This document shows positions 21,360 to 33,056 of a DNA stretch of 64,000 nucleotides, in pieces. The translations under genes and the position numbers were made by a program. The stretch comes from Peromyscus leucopus. Its lineage: Eukaryota > Chordata > Mammalia > Rodentia > Cricetidae. Within the stretch, counting starts at the first letter, position 1. Every line of letters begins with the position of its first letter. The stretch lies in the NCBI RefSeq assembly GCF_004664715.2, contig NC_051069.1, positions 73,368,647-73,432,646 of the forward strand, read 5' to 3'. The notes under the pieces were generated by a model. The model saw only the letters and a program-made list of their open reading frames with translations, was not told where the DNA came from and did not search any database.

Positions 21360-22090
21360 CAGTATATTCTGATCACTCCTTTCCTTTCTGCAAATTCATA
21401 TACATGTATATATTATGCATTCCATAATCTGTATGACCACAGAGGTTAGGGACAAGGGGCAAGGAGAGAATCTCCCAAGGAAAGTTAAGTAGAATATGTT
21501 GTTAAGAGAAGAAAGGGAGTGGGGCGGGAAGACTCTTGTGGGAAGATTTAAATAGTGGGATGTGGAAGAGAGGGGTGAGGGAAGGAAATGTGGAGAACAA
21601 CTAACCATAAGGGCCATTGGAGGGTTCACTCTGTCCATGACCTTGGGCTATCTGGCCTGATAAAAGCAGTGTTTCTTGCCTGCCTATGTGACCTTTCAAA
21701 AAGGGAAGGGGGAGAGGGTCATGAGCTCTCTCTTGGATGCAGAAGGATTCCTGGCATATAGTTCAGTGATCTGGTCTGGGGCTTTCCCCATCTTTTCCTG
21801 GGAGAGGAAGAGGCAACAGCATGACTTCATTTTTTATCAGTGAGTCTGTTTTCCCCATAGAACCCCTTAATAAATTGATATATACATTGATTGATACATA
21901 CACACATACACACACACATATACACATACACACACACATATATGTATATACACACATTGAAGCTCTCACTACATCTATTACTAAAGAAACACACACATAT
22001 ATATAACATGTTATATATATATGACTCTAAATGGAATCATAAAATAATGGGTGAGACAAATCCCCAACTGGACATCTTATGTCACCATTT
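21360..22090 (+). mobile_element. LINE-1 (Lx-like) 3' UTR
   Basis: GGGGTGAGGGAAGGAAATGT and GGAGAACAACTAACCATAAG plus TGGGTGAGACAAATCCCCAA follow the sense-strand order of rodent L1 3' UTR. It includes CA/TA-rich arrays at 21890-22025. Confidence 0.6.
21890..21957. repeat. Compound (CA)/(TA) microsatellite
   Basis: Alternating purine-pyrimidine CA and TA tracts, imperfect. Prone to Z-DNA or slippage. Confidence 0.85.
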
Positions 22091-22094
22091 GGCC

Positions 22095-22150
22095 AAGTGG
22101 TTTTTTGGTCATGGCATTTATCACAGCAATAGAAAGCAATCTAGGACAAG
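22095..22150 (+). mobile_element. MaLR LTR 3' tip
   Basis: GGTCATGGCATTTATCACAG followed by CAATAGAAAG is the 3' end signature of MaLR LTRs. Only about 55 bp remains. Confidence 0.5.
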
Positions 22151-22204
22151 CGTGGATTATGATTAATGTTACTATTATTATTATTGTTAATATTATTATT
22201 GCTT

Positions 22205-22290
22205 GTTTTTTGGAGTTCTGGGAGTGGAAACCAAGGCCTTGTGCATGCTTAACAAGTGCTCTGACACTGCGCACACTTGCCTTGCAACAG
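22205..22290 (-). mobile_element. tRNA-type SINE (ID/B4 head), antisense
   Basis: GGAAACCAAGGCCTTGTGCA, then CTTAACAAGTGCTCTGACAC, is the antisense of the tRNA-derived head shared by ID and B4. Confidence 0.55.
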
Positions 22291-22884
22291 TTAATTAGAC
22301 TATGAATCAAGGTAGTTTCTCCAGGGAAACTCAGAGAAGGCAAGGGACATCTGAGGCCCCAGCAGACATCTGTTGTGTTGCAGCATGTCCGGCCTCAGCA
22401 CTGATTTCATGTCTTGTGGGTTTTATGGAGTTCACCAACTCAGAAGATGCTAGCTGACCGTTAACACACTTCGTTGCTACCTGCTCTTGCAGAAGCGTTT
22501 ATGGGCCCTTCTTCACTCTCTTAAATGGACTGTGCACTTGCCAAATCTAATGGAATAGCTGCTCTCGCCTTTTAGCCACCTGACCCCAGCTGAGCGGTGA
22601 TAAGTGCTACTCTGAGAATTTAGAGTGATGAGTTTTCCTATTTTTGCTTTTACTCATAACTACCATATTAAATGGAGTATAAACACCCTTGAACTTTTTT
22701 TTTTTTTTTTTAACTCTAGTGCACATACCATTCAATTTTGTAAGTGCTACTGCTTCTCCTGGCTGTCTTGTTCTTTGACTTTTGCTGTGGGGAGTTGTGG
22801 GGTCAGTACAGTAAGTTCTGAGAGGATGCAGGCTTATTCAGAAGGAGAAAAAAGATGCTGAAAAGTTGAATTAATAATGAACCG
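22291..22884. other. Unique spacer
   Basis: A mixed-composition block at 22340-22620 with no repeat match. A T18 run lies at 22696-22713. Nothing else recognised. Confidence 0.4.
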
Positions 22885-23283
22885 AATGGGACTTCTAGGG
22901 GCTCCTACAGAACAGGGAACCTGTAGGGATCTGACCTAGGTCCTCTGCATGTATGTTATGGCTGAGTAGCTTGGTGTTTTCGTGGGACTACTAAAAGTAG
23001 GAGTGGGGGCTGTCTCTGACTCTTCTGCATGCTCATAGGACCCTTACCCCTTACTGGGTTGCCTCCTCCAGCTTTGATGTGATGGTATGTGCCTGGTGTT
23101 ATTGTAGCATATTATGTGGTGTTTGGTTGATGTTCCTAGGAGCCTGTTCTTTTGAGAGGAGGCAGAGGAGGTTGGATCTGGGGGAGAGGGGAGGTGTGTG
23201 TGTGTGGGGAGAACCTGGGGGAGGGGAGGGAGGGGAAACTGTGGTCAGGTTGTAATATATGAGAGAAGAATAAAAAAGTTGAC
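22885..23283 (+). mobile_element. 5'-truncated LINE-1 3' UTR
   Basis: AACCTGTAGGGATCTGACCT, GGGACTACTAAAAGTAGGAG, GTTTGGTTGATGTTCCTAGG, GGATCTGGGGGAGAGGGGAG and the end ATATGAGAGAAGAATAAAAA are rodent L1 3' UTR landmarks in order. Confidence 0.88.
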
Positions 23284-23454
23284 TTAATGAAACTATATTT
23301 AAGCATTGTTATTGGTAATAAAACTATTTGGTTTTTATCCTACTGCTGCCAGACTTCTATTTCTTTATGTTCTGTTTCCTGAACCCCTATCTAGAATCTG
23401 AACTTTAATAATGATAAAAGTGGATTTGATTATTTGATTCATTAGTCTGTCTCT

Positions 23455-23570
23455 TCCTCCCTTCCTCCCTCCCTCCCTTCTTCCCTCCTTCTTTCTTTTC
23501 CTCTCCTCTCTCCCTCTTTTTCCCCTCCATTCCTCTTTCATTTTTTCTTATTTATCTTTCTTTTCTTTTT
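23455..23570. repeat. Polypyrimidine (TCCC/CTTT) tract
   Basis: About 115 bp of C/T only with few interruptions. Possible triplex-forming mirror repeat. Confidence 0.85.
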
Positions 23571-23571
23571 T

Positions 23572-23660
23572 TTAATGTGTTTTGAAATAGGACCTCACAA
23601 CCATCCCTTTCCATCAGCCTTCTGAGTGCTGGGTTACAGATGTAAGCCACCAGGCCTGGG
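23572..23660 (-). mobile_element. Old B1-like SINE, antisense
   Basis: TCAGCCTTCTGAGTGCTGGG then AAGCCACCAGGCCTGG is a diverged antisense 7SL core. Confidence 0.55.
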
Positions 23661-23941
23661 TTGATCATCATTAGTTTTTCATTTATTATATTTAGATGAA
23701 ATTATGATTAGCCTAAATAAATCATATCTGAATAATTTATAAAGAGTCACCTCTCAGGAAAATAATGTAAAATAAGTTGACCATCTTTAATAGCTTTTGG
23801 AGGAGTTGCTATGAGGAACAGATTAGCACATAATCTAATGTTCCCAGGGCTTATGACTCCTGCCAGGTTTATACATACCTGTTTTCTTCCCTTTTCTATT
23901 ATAATTGATCCTCTGTACAGGTTATAAAGTGGATGGCTACT

Positions 23942-24244
23942 TATTGGTGAAATTATTAAGGCCACTCCATGTAGTTAAAAGGGAGGTTTATTTTGTGGGG
24001 TAACTTACAAGTGAAGGGATAGTTTACAGGGTCTGGGAAAGGTGTGGTGCAGTCCCATGGTGTTCTCTGGAGAACTCTACTCAGTCTACTTCCAGCATCC
24101 AGGGTCCAGGAACCAAGAGAGCCCGCACATCTGGGTCTTGGGTCTTCAGGGTCCTCTCTCAGCCCTACCTACAAGGTGACAGTTACCAAAGCCTCAATGG
24201 GGGTTGGAACTTCCAGGTCAAAGCTGGAATGGCTACCCACTACA
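23942..24244 (-). mobile_element. 303-bp solo ERV LTR (mys-like?)
   Basis: On the minus strand it starts TGTAGTGGGTAGCCATTCC, has an AATAAA signal near the 3' end and ends TTTCACCAATA. Exact 6-bp target duplications GCTACT lie at 23936-23941 and 24245-24250. It is homologous to the LTR at 54589. The 6-bp duplication fits class II ERVs. The link to the Peromyscus mys family is a guess from host and size. Confidence 0.88.
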
Positions 24245-24250
24245 GCTACT

Positions 24251-24671
24251 GAGCTATTCTTGGTCTGAAAGTTGTATCTTGGCAGATACTGTCAGGCATC
24301 ATTAACAAAAATGCTTCCATGTTCAGGATCTAACAAAGGAATGAGGATGTGGGAAAAGACTGAGAATTAGGCATCCGTACAAATACCGTGAACTTGAGAT
24401 GAGGAACTATCTTAGGCTAAAGAAATATTACTATCATGAAAAGAGTAAATTAGAGGCTGGTGAGATATGATCCAGGTTTTGAGCTGTATTGACACAGGTG
24501 GAATTTAACAAAAGAAAGAATGATTTTTCATGACCAAGTGACTAGGCATTTATTTAAGCCTGTCACTGGAATTATTAACATTAAAAGTGGACTTGCTAAG
24601 GTGCCTATATGTATGTGTATGTGTTAGCATGTCTGTATATCATATACAATTTTTAAAATCTCCCATCTATT
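24251..24671. other. Unique spacer
   Basis: No recognised element or frame. Confidence 0.4.
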
Positions 24672-24829
24672 GCCAGGCGGTGGTGGCGCACACCTTTAAT
24701 CCCAGCACTCGGGAGGCAGAGGCAGGCGAATCTTTGTGAGTTCGAGGCCAGCCTGGTCTACAACTCGAGTTCCAGGAAAGGTGCAAAGCTACACAGAGAA
24801 ACCCTCTCTCAAAAAACAAACAAAAAAAA
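24672..24829 (+). mobile_element. B1 SINE
   Basis: Full-length, from GCCAGGCGGTGGTGGCGCAC (A-box part) through GTTCGAGGCCAGCCTGG (B-box part) to an A-rich tail. Imperfect 16-bp flanks AAATCTCCCATCTATT and AAATCTGCCACCTATT are the target duplication. Confidence 0.95.
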
Positions 24830-24862
24830 TCTGCCACCTATTTTTCTGTTTTTTTTTTTAAT

Positions 24863-24880
24863 CCCCCCCCCCCCCCCCCC
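24863..24880. repeat. Poly(C)18 run
   Basis: Eighteen consecutive C residues just after the B1. A candidate G4/i-motif and an assembly-error hotspot. Confidence 0.95.
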
Positions 24881-25257
24881 GGCACATTTAACAATCATTT
24901 CTAGGATAGATTTCCTTCATAATGTTATGAATAGTTTTCAGAAATGGAGCTTTAATAAGCATAAATAACAAAACAAATGTATTAATGTAAATCATAGGCA
25001 TGAAGATAGACTTCAGGTAAAATTAAAAAATGTGCCATAATATTAAAAGCTAACATAAACAGATTTACAAGATGATAGATGATATCATTACCTTTTTTGA
25101 AGGGATGCCACATGCAATATTGACCTCTAAGTCTGTTCAAGTTGAGCCAAGGAGAGGATTTACCAGGATTTGCTGACGTTTCAGGAAGGCCATTCAGTGT
25201 AGGAGAAATGAGTGTACTTTGGAATCAGAGGCAAGTGTTGGCTTAAAATATGGCTGA

Positions 25258-25339
25258 GGGGGTTGGGGATTTAGCTCAGTGGTAGAGCACTTGCCTAGGA
25301 GGTGCAAGGTCCTGGGTTTGATCTTCAGCCCTGAAAAAA
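25258..25339 (+). mobile_element. ID element SINE
   Basis: GGTTGGGGATTTAGCTCAGT (A box) and AGGTCCTGGGTTTGATCTTC (B-box region) define a tRNA-Ala/BC1-derived ID element with a short A tail. Flanks TATGGCTGAG and ATCTGGCTGAG are a near-perfect target duplication. Confidence 0.93.
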
Positions 25340-25458
25340 GTAATCTGGCTGAGTCACTTCCTATCTATGTAAATGTGGACACATGATTTCCTCCAAATCC
25401 CCATTTCTTTTTTTTTTTTGATATATCTACCACTTTAGAAAATCAGCTGTGCATATGT

Positions 25459-25459
<1 letters not shown>

Positions 25460-25507
<48 letters not shown>
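25460..25507. repeat. (CA)n microsatellite
   Basis: About 24 perfect AC units. Confidence 0.97.
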
Positions 25508-25510
<3 letters not shown>

Positions 25511-26899
25511 CAAGGAAAGATGAATAATATCTATCTTGGTGACTAAGAGTGAAGACAAATCCTCATTTCTTGTTCTGTAAGATAATGTATGGAAAGCACA
25601 TCCAGCTCCCTGAATTGGATGTTATGATGATGTCTATTGTCTTTTATTCCTTCTGTGTTTAAATATAATTATTAGTTCTCCTTAGGCTTCACTTTCCCAT
25701 TTTGCTTCTCTTGGCATGCCTTTATTCTGAGTCAGAAAGGCTTTGAATGTAAAAGAAGATTAACCTATTCTAGAAGCATATGACTGAGAAAGACCTACAG
25801 TGATGTTCACATCTATCCTTGTTCCAAAACAGTGAAATGTTGGACAATTCCAGACTAAAAAGCATCTTTCTTTAAGATCAGGATAGATGAACTCTTTTGA
25901 TAACACTATTTAAGAGATTTTTTTTATGTACATTCTTGCTTACTCTTTAATTTTAGTCGATCCATTTAAAAGAAAAATTTTGTCCTTCTATAGCAACTCT
26001 TGCCTAAGGTGTAAATTCTTTCCAGTCATTTCTAGTCTGGGAGGATGGTCTCTATTTCTTGCTGTTGGTTCTGGCTCCAGTGAGAATGAAGGAGCTTACA
26101 GAAATTCACTGCTTTTAAACTAAGCAGGAGAAAACCCCAGGAGGTTTTTGAAAAGCCCGTGCTTTCTATCTTGTCATCAAAAAGCTTTGAATGCAGTTGA
26201 TGGTTGTGTAGGGTGTCACTGTGAATTGGAATCTGATGGAGTCAAACTCAGGCTTAGAGATACTGCTGGCCCATACCTGTAGGGGACCTGGGCCTAGGAA
26301 GGAAAAAAAAAAAAATCTCATCAGACACTTGATCCCAAACTTCTGTGAAAGAGAGCTGATCCAGCCCCTTGGGCATGGGAAGGCAGAAGTGAAGTAAAAC
26401 TAGGTGAAGTGGAAAACCAGCCCAGACTCTGCTCAGCTTTTATTACAGCGAAGGTGAGCACCTCCAAGAATTCCAACCGAGCAAACAGGAGCTGTCTCTA
26501 TGGAAAAGTACTCCCGATTGCAGTCTTGCTTTCAAACCCCTTGCCGGTCCATCAGCAAAACCAAGACTTGTAGAATGCTGATTACAGTGGAAAATGAGTA
26601 TCCTCGTAGAGACACTGGAATTAGCACCAAAGGCTCTAGATTAGCCATTACATAAATTTAGTCTGTAATTTATGGGAAAACTTTGTCGAGTGGGATGAAA
26701 AATGAAGGGTGTTAACAGAAAAGAAAACTTCAGGAAACACTATAAACTTTATAACAGAAAACTCTAGCACCCCAAACAGTTAAGCATTCAATGGGTTTCA
26801 CAGCAGACCAGACACAGACAAAAAAGAAATGGTGAGCTAAAAAAAAAAAAAAAAGTCAGAATAAATCACTGAAACTGAGGGACAAAACTGAGATTAGAG
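25511..26899. other. Unique spacer
   Basis: No recognised repeat. A-runs at 26301-26313 and 26840-26854. The right end may already belong to the ancient L1 that follows. Confidence 0.4.
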
Positions 26900-28280
26900 T
26901 TAAAACATAACAGCAGAACATTGGCCTGTGAGACGGTGTTAAACATTGTGTCACATATGAACAGGAGAGAGTTCTAGGAAGGAGGGACAGTGATGTGGGA
27001 GAGGACACAGAAACCCTTCAGAAATAGTGCCGGCAGCATTCCAAAATAAAAGCACAACTTCAAATTCAAGATGTTGTGGAAACCTCAAACAAATATAAGG
27101 AATCCACAGAGACACAGCACAGTGACCCTGCTATAGACCAAAGGTAAAGGGAAAATTTAGAAACAAACAGAGGGGAAAAAAAAGACAGGAGTGAGTCCCT
27201 GGGATAAAGAGGTGATTGGAAGCTTTTGTAATCATAAGTAACAGAAGTGAATACACAGTATCTTTAAAGTAGTAACAACAAAAAAGCCAAACACTATTAA
27301 CCTAGAATTTTATATTCAGCAAAAATGCACTTCAGAAAATGAACATTAGTTTAAAATTATTTCAGATATATAAAACTGAAGAATTCATATCCAGCATTCC
27401 CCTATTTATAAGTTGCACTAAAATAAATTCTTTGGGCTGTAAAATGCAAAAGCCAGATCTATAAGAAGGAATAAGGTGCTCTGGAAAAGAGAAATATCTG
27501 GTTAAAAAAAGACTACCTAAAATCTTCCTTTCACATATGAAAAATAAGCTTTATTATAAAAACTTGCAAATAAAAAAATCATACACTGAAATTAACTGAT
27601 CCCAAATCTATATATCTTAAAGAACTTGTATATAGAATAGTTATTTAGAATAGGCATTAGAAATGGAAGCTGTGAAGATATTTAAAAGACTCCTGATTAC
27701 TTAAAGCAGTAGTAATAATACAATGTTTCAAAGTCCATAAAACATAAAACCATTATACAGGCTCACAGAATCATGAGAGATGGAGTGAACAAATGGAATA
27801 CCCTTGGAATATTGCCACACTATGAAGCATTAGTATGTTAATTCAAGTCAAACCATGATAAAGAAGAACACTTATTGTAAACACTGCAGAAGCCATCTAA
27901 AGAAGAAAATATGACTGCAATAAGAAAAATTAATTCCAAGGAATTCAAAGGGACAAACATTTGATGAGACAAACAGTAAACATAAGGAAGTTGTCAAACC
28001 CAATGCTTACTTATTAGTGATTATTACTAAAACTGATGATTACAATATATATCAATGGGCTAAATGCTCTCCTTAAAAGACAGGTTTTCAGACTATAGAT
28101 AGGTAGTGCTTCAAAATTAGATTCAAGTTTACAAGAGATATTTTTTGTATAAGAGAAACACATTAAATATGATACAAGTAAAAGCAAAAGGCATAGATAA
28201 ATGAACACGATATCATAAGCACAACACCACAAATCATAAGCAGTCTAGTTGGCTGACTCAGACAGTGGATACTTCAAACA
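26900..28280 (+). mobile_element. Ancient LINE-1, ORF1-ORF2 junction region
   Basis: 27290-27480 (CTATTAACCTAGAATTTTAT; CTGAAGAATTCATATCCAGC) resembles the end of ORF1 in old mammalian L1s. 27970-28230 resembles the ORF2 endonuclease start region (AATGGGCTAAATGCTCTCC; GTATAAGAGAAACACATTAA; AGTAAAAGCAAAAGGCATAG). Frames are destroyed. A-rich as expected for L1 sense strand. The left boundary is uncertain. Confidence 0.68.
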
Positions 28281-28585
28281 GATGAAAAGCAAGAGAAACA
28301 CAAATGGTGTGTGGAGCACTTTCTAACGATGAAAAGACCAGCTTCTCAGGAAAACACACCAGTCTAGAGTATGTAACACCACCCAAAGTCCACTTTATAT
28401 GAATTCCACTCTTCCCCCATTTCACAAGTTTCTTTTTTCTAGAAGCTTTATTAAATTAACCCATATTGTTTCATGAGTGTATGCTTCTGTGGAGTAGAGT
28501 ATCATTCCCCAAGCATGGAAGGTAGGGAGTAGATGAAATGATTAATTCTTTCGTTGGAGGCATTTGGTGGACAAAGTCTACTTGT

Positions 28586-28705
28586 GTCTGGAGTCAAGCT
28601 GTGGCACCAGGCAAGTAATTTGTACTGGTCTGAGCCTGTTTCTCAATGGGGAAAGCAAACAGAAATAATTCCTGGCTTAACTTTGGAGCTTCTAGGGAGG
28701 GTTAG
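28586..28705 (-). mobile_element. MIR SINE relic, antisense
   Basis: CTGGAGTCAAGCTGTGGCAC, then CTGAGCCTGTTTCTCAATGG match the antisense MIR (right-hand 'gtttcctcatctgt' analogue). Confidence 0.55.
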
Positions 28706-28710
28706 GTGAG

Positions 28711-29299
28711 GCCACTGCCAGTACAGGCTCCTGGAGACGTGCTCCTCAGTAGCTGTCTCTCCATGATTCTTCTCACCACTCTGTTTTCACTCCAGCTCCC
28801 TTTCAGGCAGTGCTGGAGGAGCCAGATTAAGTTCTGCGATCAAGCCCCAGAGCTCTGCCCTCTATCGTTGGTGCCTTGTGCCCTCCCAGAGGAAAATTGC
28901 AAGATTTAAAACATAATAATTGACCCAGGAGGCAAATCGGACTCTGAGACATAGCTTAGTATAAAGATGAGATGGAAAATACTTAATGCGAAAACTGAAG
29001 TCTTGGATCAAACTGGATTTTAGATGTTATTTTTCACCTAAGAAGTGGTTTTCTGCCTGTTTTTTTATTTGCATAGAAACTGGCGTCCATATATCAAGGG
29101 AATGGAACACAGTGGGGTTTGTGACAAATTTCCCTGGAATGAAATGAAATTACCAGAGCAGGCTGTTTTGGTATGTAAGAAAACTGTAGGACTATGGGAA
29201 ATTATAGTTTTTGTCTTCAGGGACGTTTGATGTTAGGTGAGGGACCCATATTGTTTGTATATTAAGGACTTGTTTTAAAAGGAGTACAGCATTGAAAAG
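28711..29299. other. Unique spacer
   Basis: Short plus-strand frames (28706-28909, 29045-29230) have no recognisable product. No repeat identified. Confidence 0.4.
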
Positions 29300-30075
29300 T
29301 CATTCCTTTTTTTAAAAATGAAAATAGATTCTTCTCTCACACAACACATCCCAACCAGTTTCCTCTCCCCCCACTCCTCCTAGCCTCCCTCCACACTCCC
29401 CTTCCTCTTATCTACTCTTCCTTTGTTTCCCTTCAGTAAAGAGCAAGCCTCCAAGGAACAGCAACAGCCAAACAGGGCAAAACAAGATTCACTAAGACAA
29501 GGCAAAAGCCCTCAGATTGAGGCTGGACAAGGCAACCCAATGGGAGGAAAGAGCCCCAAGAGCAAGAGAAAGAGTCAGAGACACACCCGCTCCCACTGTT
29601 AAGAGTCCCACAAAAGCACCAAGTTAACAGCCACATCATACATGCAGTGGACCTGGTGCAGATCTTATGCTTTCTGCTTCAGTCTCTGTGAGCCCATGTG
29701 AGCCCTGGCTAGTTGATTCAGTGGGTCATATTCTCCAGATGTCCTCCATCTCCTCGGACTCCTATGATTTTTGCCCCCTCTCTTCCATAGATTTCCCCAA
29801 TCTCCAAAGTGTAGGATCTGGTGGAGACCTCTAACTTAGACTCTCTCTCTCCATAATGTCTGGCTTGGGTCTCAGCACCTGATCCCATCTGCCACCAGAG
29901 GAAGCCTCTCTGAAATGACTAGAGAAGGCACTGGTCTATAAGTATAGCAGAATATCATTAGGAATCATTTAATTGATTTTTAACTTTTTTTTTTGCTAGT
30001 CGTATTTGGTTTTATCCTAGTTCTCTGGGCCACTGAGTCTCTGGTTCCTGGTCATCCAGGCAGTAGATGAAAGGG
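29300..30075 (-). mobile_element. LINE-1 (Lx-like) 3' UTR, antisense
   Basis: GGACAAGGCAACCCAATGGG, AGAGTCCCACAAAAGCACC, GTGGACCTGGTGCAGATCTT and AGGAAGCCTCTCTGAAATGA are in the order of an antisense rodent Lx 3' UTR. The left edge is the 3' end of the L1. Confidence 0.85.
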
Positions 30076-30679
30076 AACCCATGCCTATAATGCCTGGAAA
30101 AGTAATTTGTAACCTAATGTTTAAACAACAATGTATCCAAGCCTTGGTTCCATTGTATTAATGATTTACTTTATGGTAATATGAGGAAATTGGAAGTATT
30201 TTCAGGAGTAGCTCTGTTTGTAATTAATTAGGAATATGATGATTTATCCACACCAGAAAAATTCATAGAATCTTTTAGGTGTTTGCTGTAGCCAAAATAA
30301 TTATTGTTTTGTTTCCTAAGATTTGCTCATGGGTGTATATGTGTGTTTCATTTAGAATTGGAAGCAAAAAAAAGGCAGCTTTCCACATATCTGATGCATC
30401 TCTCTGTATTTCATGCTCTGTCAGAAACAAGCATGATGGGATAGAAATTTTATGTGCAAATATTATGAAGGACTTTTTGTTGCCTCCCTTACAGGATACA
30501 AGCACATCTGGTTCTGGCAGTGTGACAGACTAGTTTATTATTAATCGATAATAAGCTGAAAATAATATGGGCGCTGGCTATAAGGAAGAGATGAAAGTAG
30601 TATTAGAGATTTGTAGTCACCAGGCTTGCTAGGAGGCCACAGGCACAGAAAGGTTATCACAATGTCCCAGCTCCAGTTT
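30076..30679. other. Unique AT-rich spacer
   Basis: Nothing recognised. Confidence 0.4.
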
Positions 30680-30779
30680 GATCCTGCCATTGATTGCCTT
30701 TGTTCTTGATTTCAGGAAGTCCCATCTGCCTTGGAGCCTCTGTTTCCTCATCTGTATGATAGGAATTATAGAACATGCC
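30680..30779 (-). mobile_element. MIR SINE relic, antisense
   Basis: GAGCCTCTGTTTCCTCATCT then GTATGATAGGAATTATAG is the characteristic antisense MIR block. Confidence 0.68.
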
Positions 30780-31200
30780 TGTGCTAGCTAGTTTTATGTC
30801 CACTTGACACAAGCTAGAGTCACCAGAGAGGAGGGAGCCTCCATTGAGGAAATGTCTTCATAAGATCTGGCTCCCTGCAAGCCTGTGGAACATTTTCTTA
30901 ATTAGTGACTGATGTGGGAGAGGACCGTCTCTTGTGGATGGGGCTACCCCTGGGATGGTGGTCCTGTGTTCTACAGGAAAATGGGGTGAACTGGTCTTGA
31001 GGACAAGCGGATAATCAGCGCCCTTCCATGGCCTCTGCATCAGCTCCTGCCTCTAGGTTTCCTGTCTTGTTTGTGTATCTGTCCTGACATCCTTCCCTGA
31101 TGAACTGTGATGTGAATTTTTAAACAAAATTAACCCTTTCCTCTCAAACTTACTTTTGGTGTTGGGTTTTATCATGGCAATAGAAACCTTAACTACAACA
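30780..31200 (+). mobile_element. ERVL/MaLR-type LTR
   Basis: About 420 bp from TGTGCTAGCTAGTTTTATGT to GAAACCTTAACTACAACA. Internal landmarks are CCACTTGACACAAGCTAGAG, CTTAATTAGTGACTGATGTG, CCTCTGCATCAGCTCCTGCC and AACTGTGATGTGAA. Flanks ATGCC (30775-30779) and ATGCT (31201-31205) are a 4/5 target duplication, as expected for ERVL-class LTRs. Confidence 0.83.
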
Positions 31201-31737
31201 ATGCTCACAGTAGGATTGCTGTGATGGAGGCTTTAATACAATGTTAGAGACAGGTTATCTAGCACAGTTCACACAACTTATAAAATGAAAATGTATTTCT
31301 GACTGAAGTAGTGTGAAAGTTTACATTGTTTCTATTTTCATTTGCTCAATCTCTATATGCAATTGATTAAGTCAAAAGTCAATAGGTTACCGTGGGAGAA
31401 ATATCATGAATCTTGCTATTGAAGCTATGTTTTTTTCCCCCCAGAAAGGCTTTTCTTTGTCAAAGGGGTTGCTGAAAAACTGATTACTAATATGTGCTGT
31501 ACTCACAATATTTCTATTTATAGTTTCAACACAATATACTCTATTTGGATAATGGAGCTGAGTCATAAGTTTTTTTTTTTTCTTTTAACCAAGAGTTTCT
31601 ACCTTTGATTTTTCAAACTCAGCTCTCCCTCAGCATAATTGAATTATTTGCCTGGAGGCAAATCAATAATTAATTTACTCATTCAAAAGATGTAGCTGGA
31701 TGCTTTCCTTAAAGTAGCATGCCAGTTGAAAATAAAG

Positions 31738-31802
<65 letters not shown>

Positions 31803-32215
31803 GCACACTGGAAGATATTGCTAAGCTTTCCCAGAAACTCTAAAGATCAGTACTATATTTGAGAAGAACATTACCCTTCCTTCCTTGATCAGACGGTGTA
31901 AATCTTGGCTTTCATTCTTACTTTATAATACATACCCAGATCATGATGCTGATTCTGCCATAATGTATAGTGATTAGGAAAAAACCAGGGCAGATGATTG
32001 ATGTACTTGTTGTGAGAGAGTAAGTGGGAAAGAACTGGCCTGAATCCTTTTTGTCCCTTTAATCCATATATTTTGGGAAACATTAATAAACTGGTTGCTG
32101 TCTAATAATTGCTGATATAAAATGTTGGTAAATGGTGTGCACATTTTATTAACAAATATAACGAGTTCCTGGGGGCCCAGTCTCTTTGGTCTCCTGTCTG
32201 CTGAGTGTCTGCTCT
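31201..32215. other. Unique spacer with one (CA)n array
   Basis: Apart from the CA array at 31738-31806 and a T12 run near 31571, no element recognised. Confidence 0.4.
31738..31806. repeat. (CA)n microsatellite
   Basis: About 33 units, ending in a short CGCACGCA variant. The longest dinucleotide array in the window. Confidence 0.97.
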
Positions 32216-32570
32216 TGCAGTGGCCTCTGCCTGGAGTGCTCTTCCCTCAGACATTCACATTGCACACTTCTTTACCTCCTTTTAGTCTGCACTGAGTATG
32301 CATTTCTTGAAGGTCTTAATTTGTGCCCACTTAAATGTAAATGTCCTCATGCTCCTCATGTGCTTCACATGCTGTGCCACTGTTTAGAGTACTAATCGCC
32401 TTTATAAAAACACTGTATTTAAAAAATGTTTTTCCCCCAACCCCAATCAAATGTAGGCTTCATGAAAACTGAGTTTTGAGCTATCTGGCATTATATTTTT
32501 ACTACTTAGAAATTTTTGATACCTACAAAAACTGAATGAATGTTAAATAAACAAATAAATGCATCACTAG
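32216..32570 (+). mobile_element. L2 LINE 3' end relic
   Basis: CTCTGCCTGGAGTGCTCTTC, then TTCATGAAAACTGAGTTTTG and a final GAATGAATGTTAAATAAAC run follow the L2 3' end order. Very old and gapped. Confidence 0.6.
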
Positions 32571-33056
32571 ATGCAGAAAGATGATTTAACTTACTAGTCC
32601 AAGTACACTGTAGGTTCTTATAACTTGTTTAAGTGGTTTCTGGAAGCCTGGGGTATACCAATGAAGTTGAAATATTAGAAAAAAATGATATTGTATAGAA
32701 AAATAAACACCCAAATTATAGAGAGATTGAGTATTCCTCAGCTTCATTCCTCAAGAGAGTTAGCACTGAAAATACTGCCTTTACCAGACATTAAAAAACA
32801 TTGCCTAGAGTAGTACAGTGATCCTCAATAGACTGCAGTTCTTGGGAGAGGTTACCATTTCCAGACTGGGACATTTCTACCACATATCATGGCATTCTCT
32901 ACTGACTGAATATAAACATTCACACTTAATTTACCAGACAACATAGCATGGATTCTAGAGCAACCAGCCTGTCAAGAGTGGTAATTATAAAACCCAACAC
33001 AGAAGCAGCTAGCTGGTCATGGGGATTCCAGAACTGAACCCCAAACAGGTGATAAC
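32571..33056. other. Unique spacer
   Basis: No recognised repeat or frame. It ends with GATAAC, the six bases flanking the ERV 3' LTR. Confidence 0.4.
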
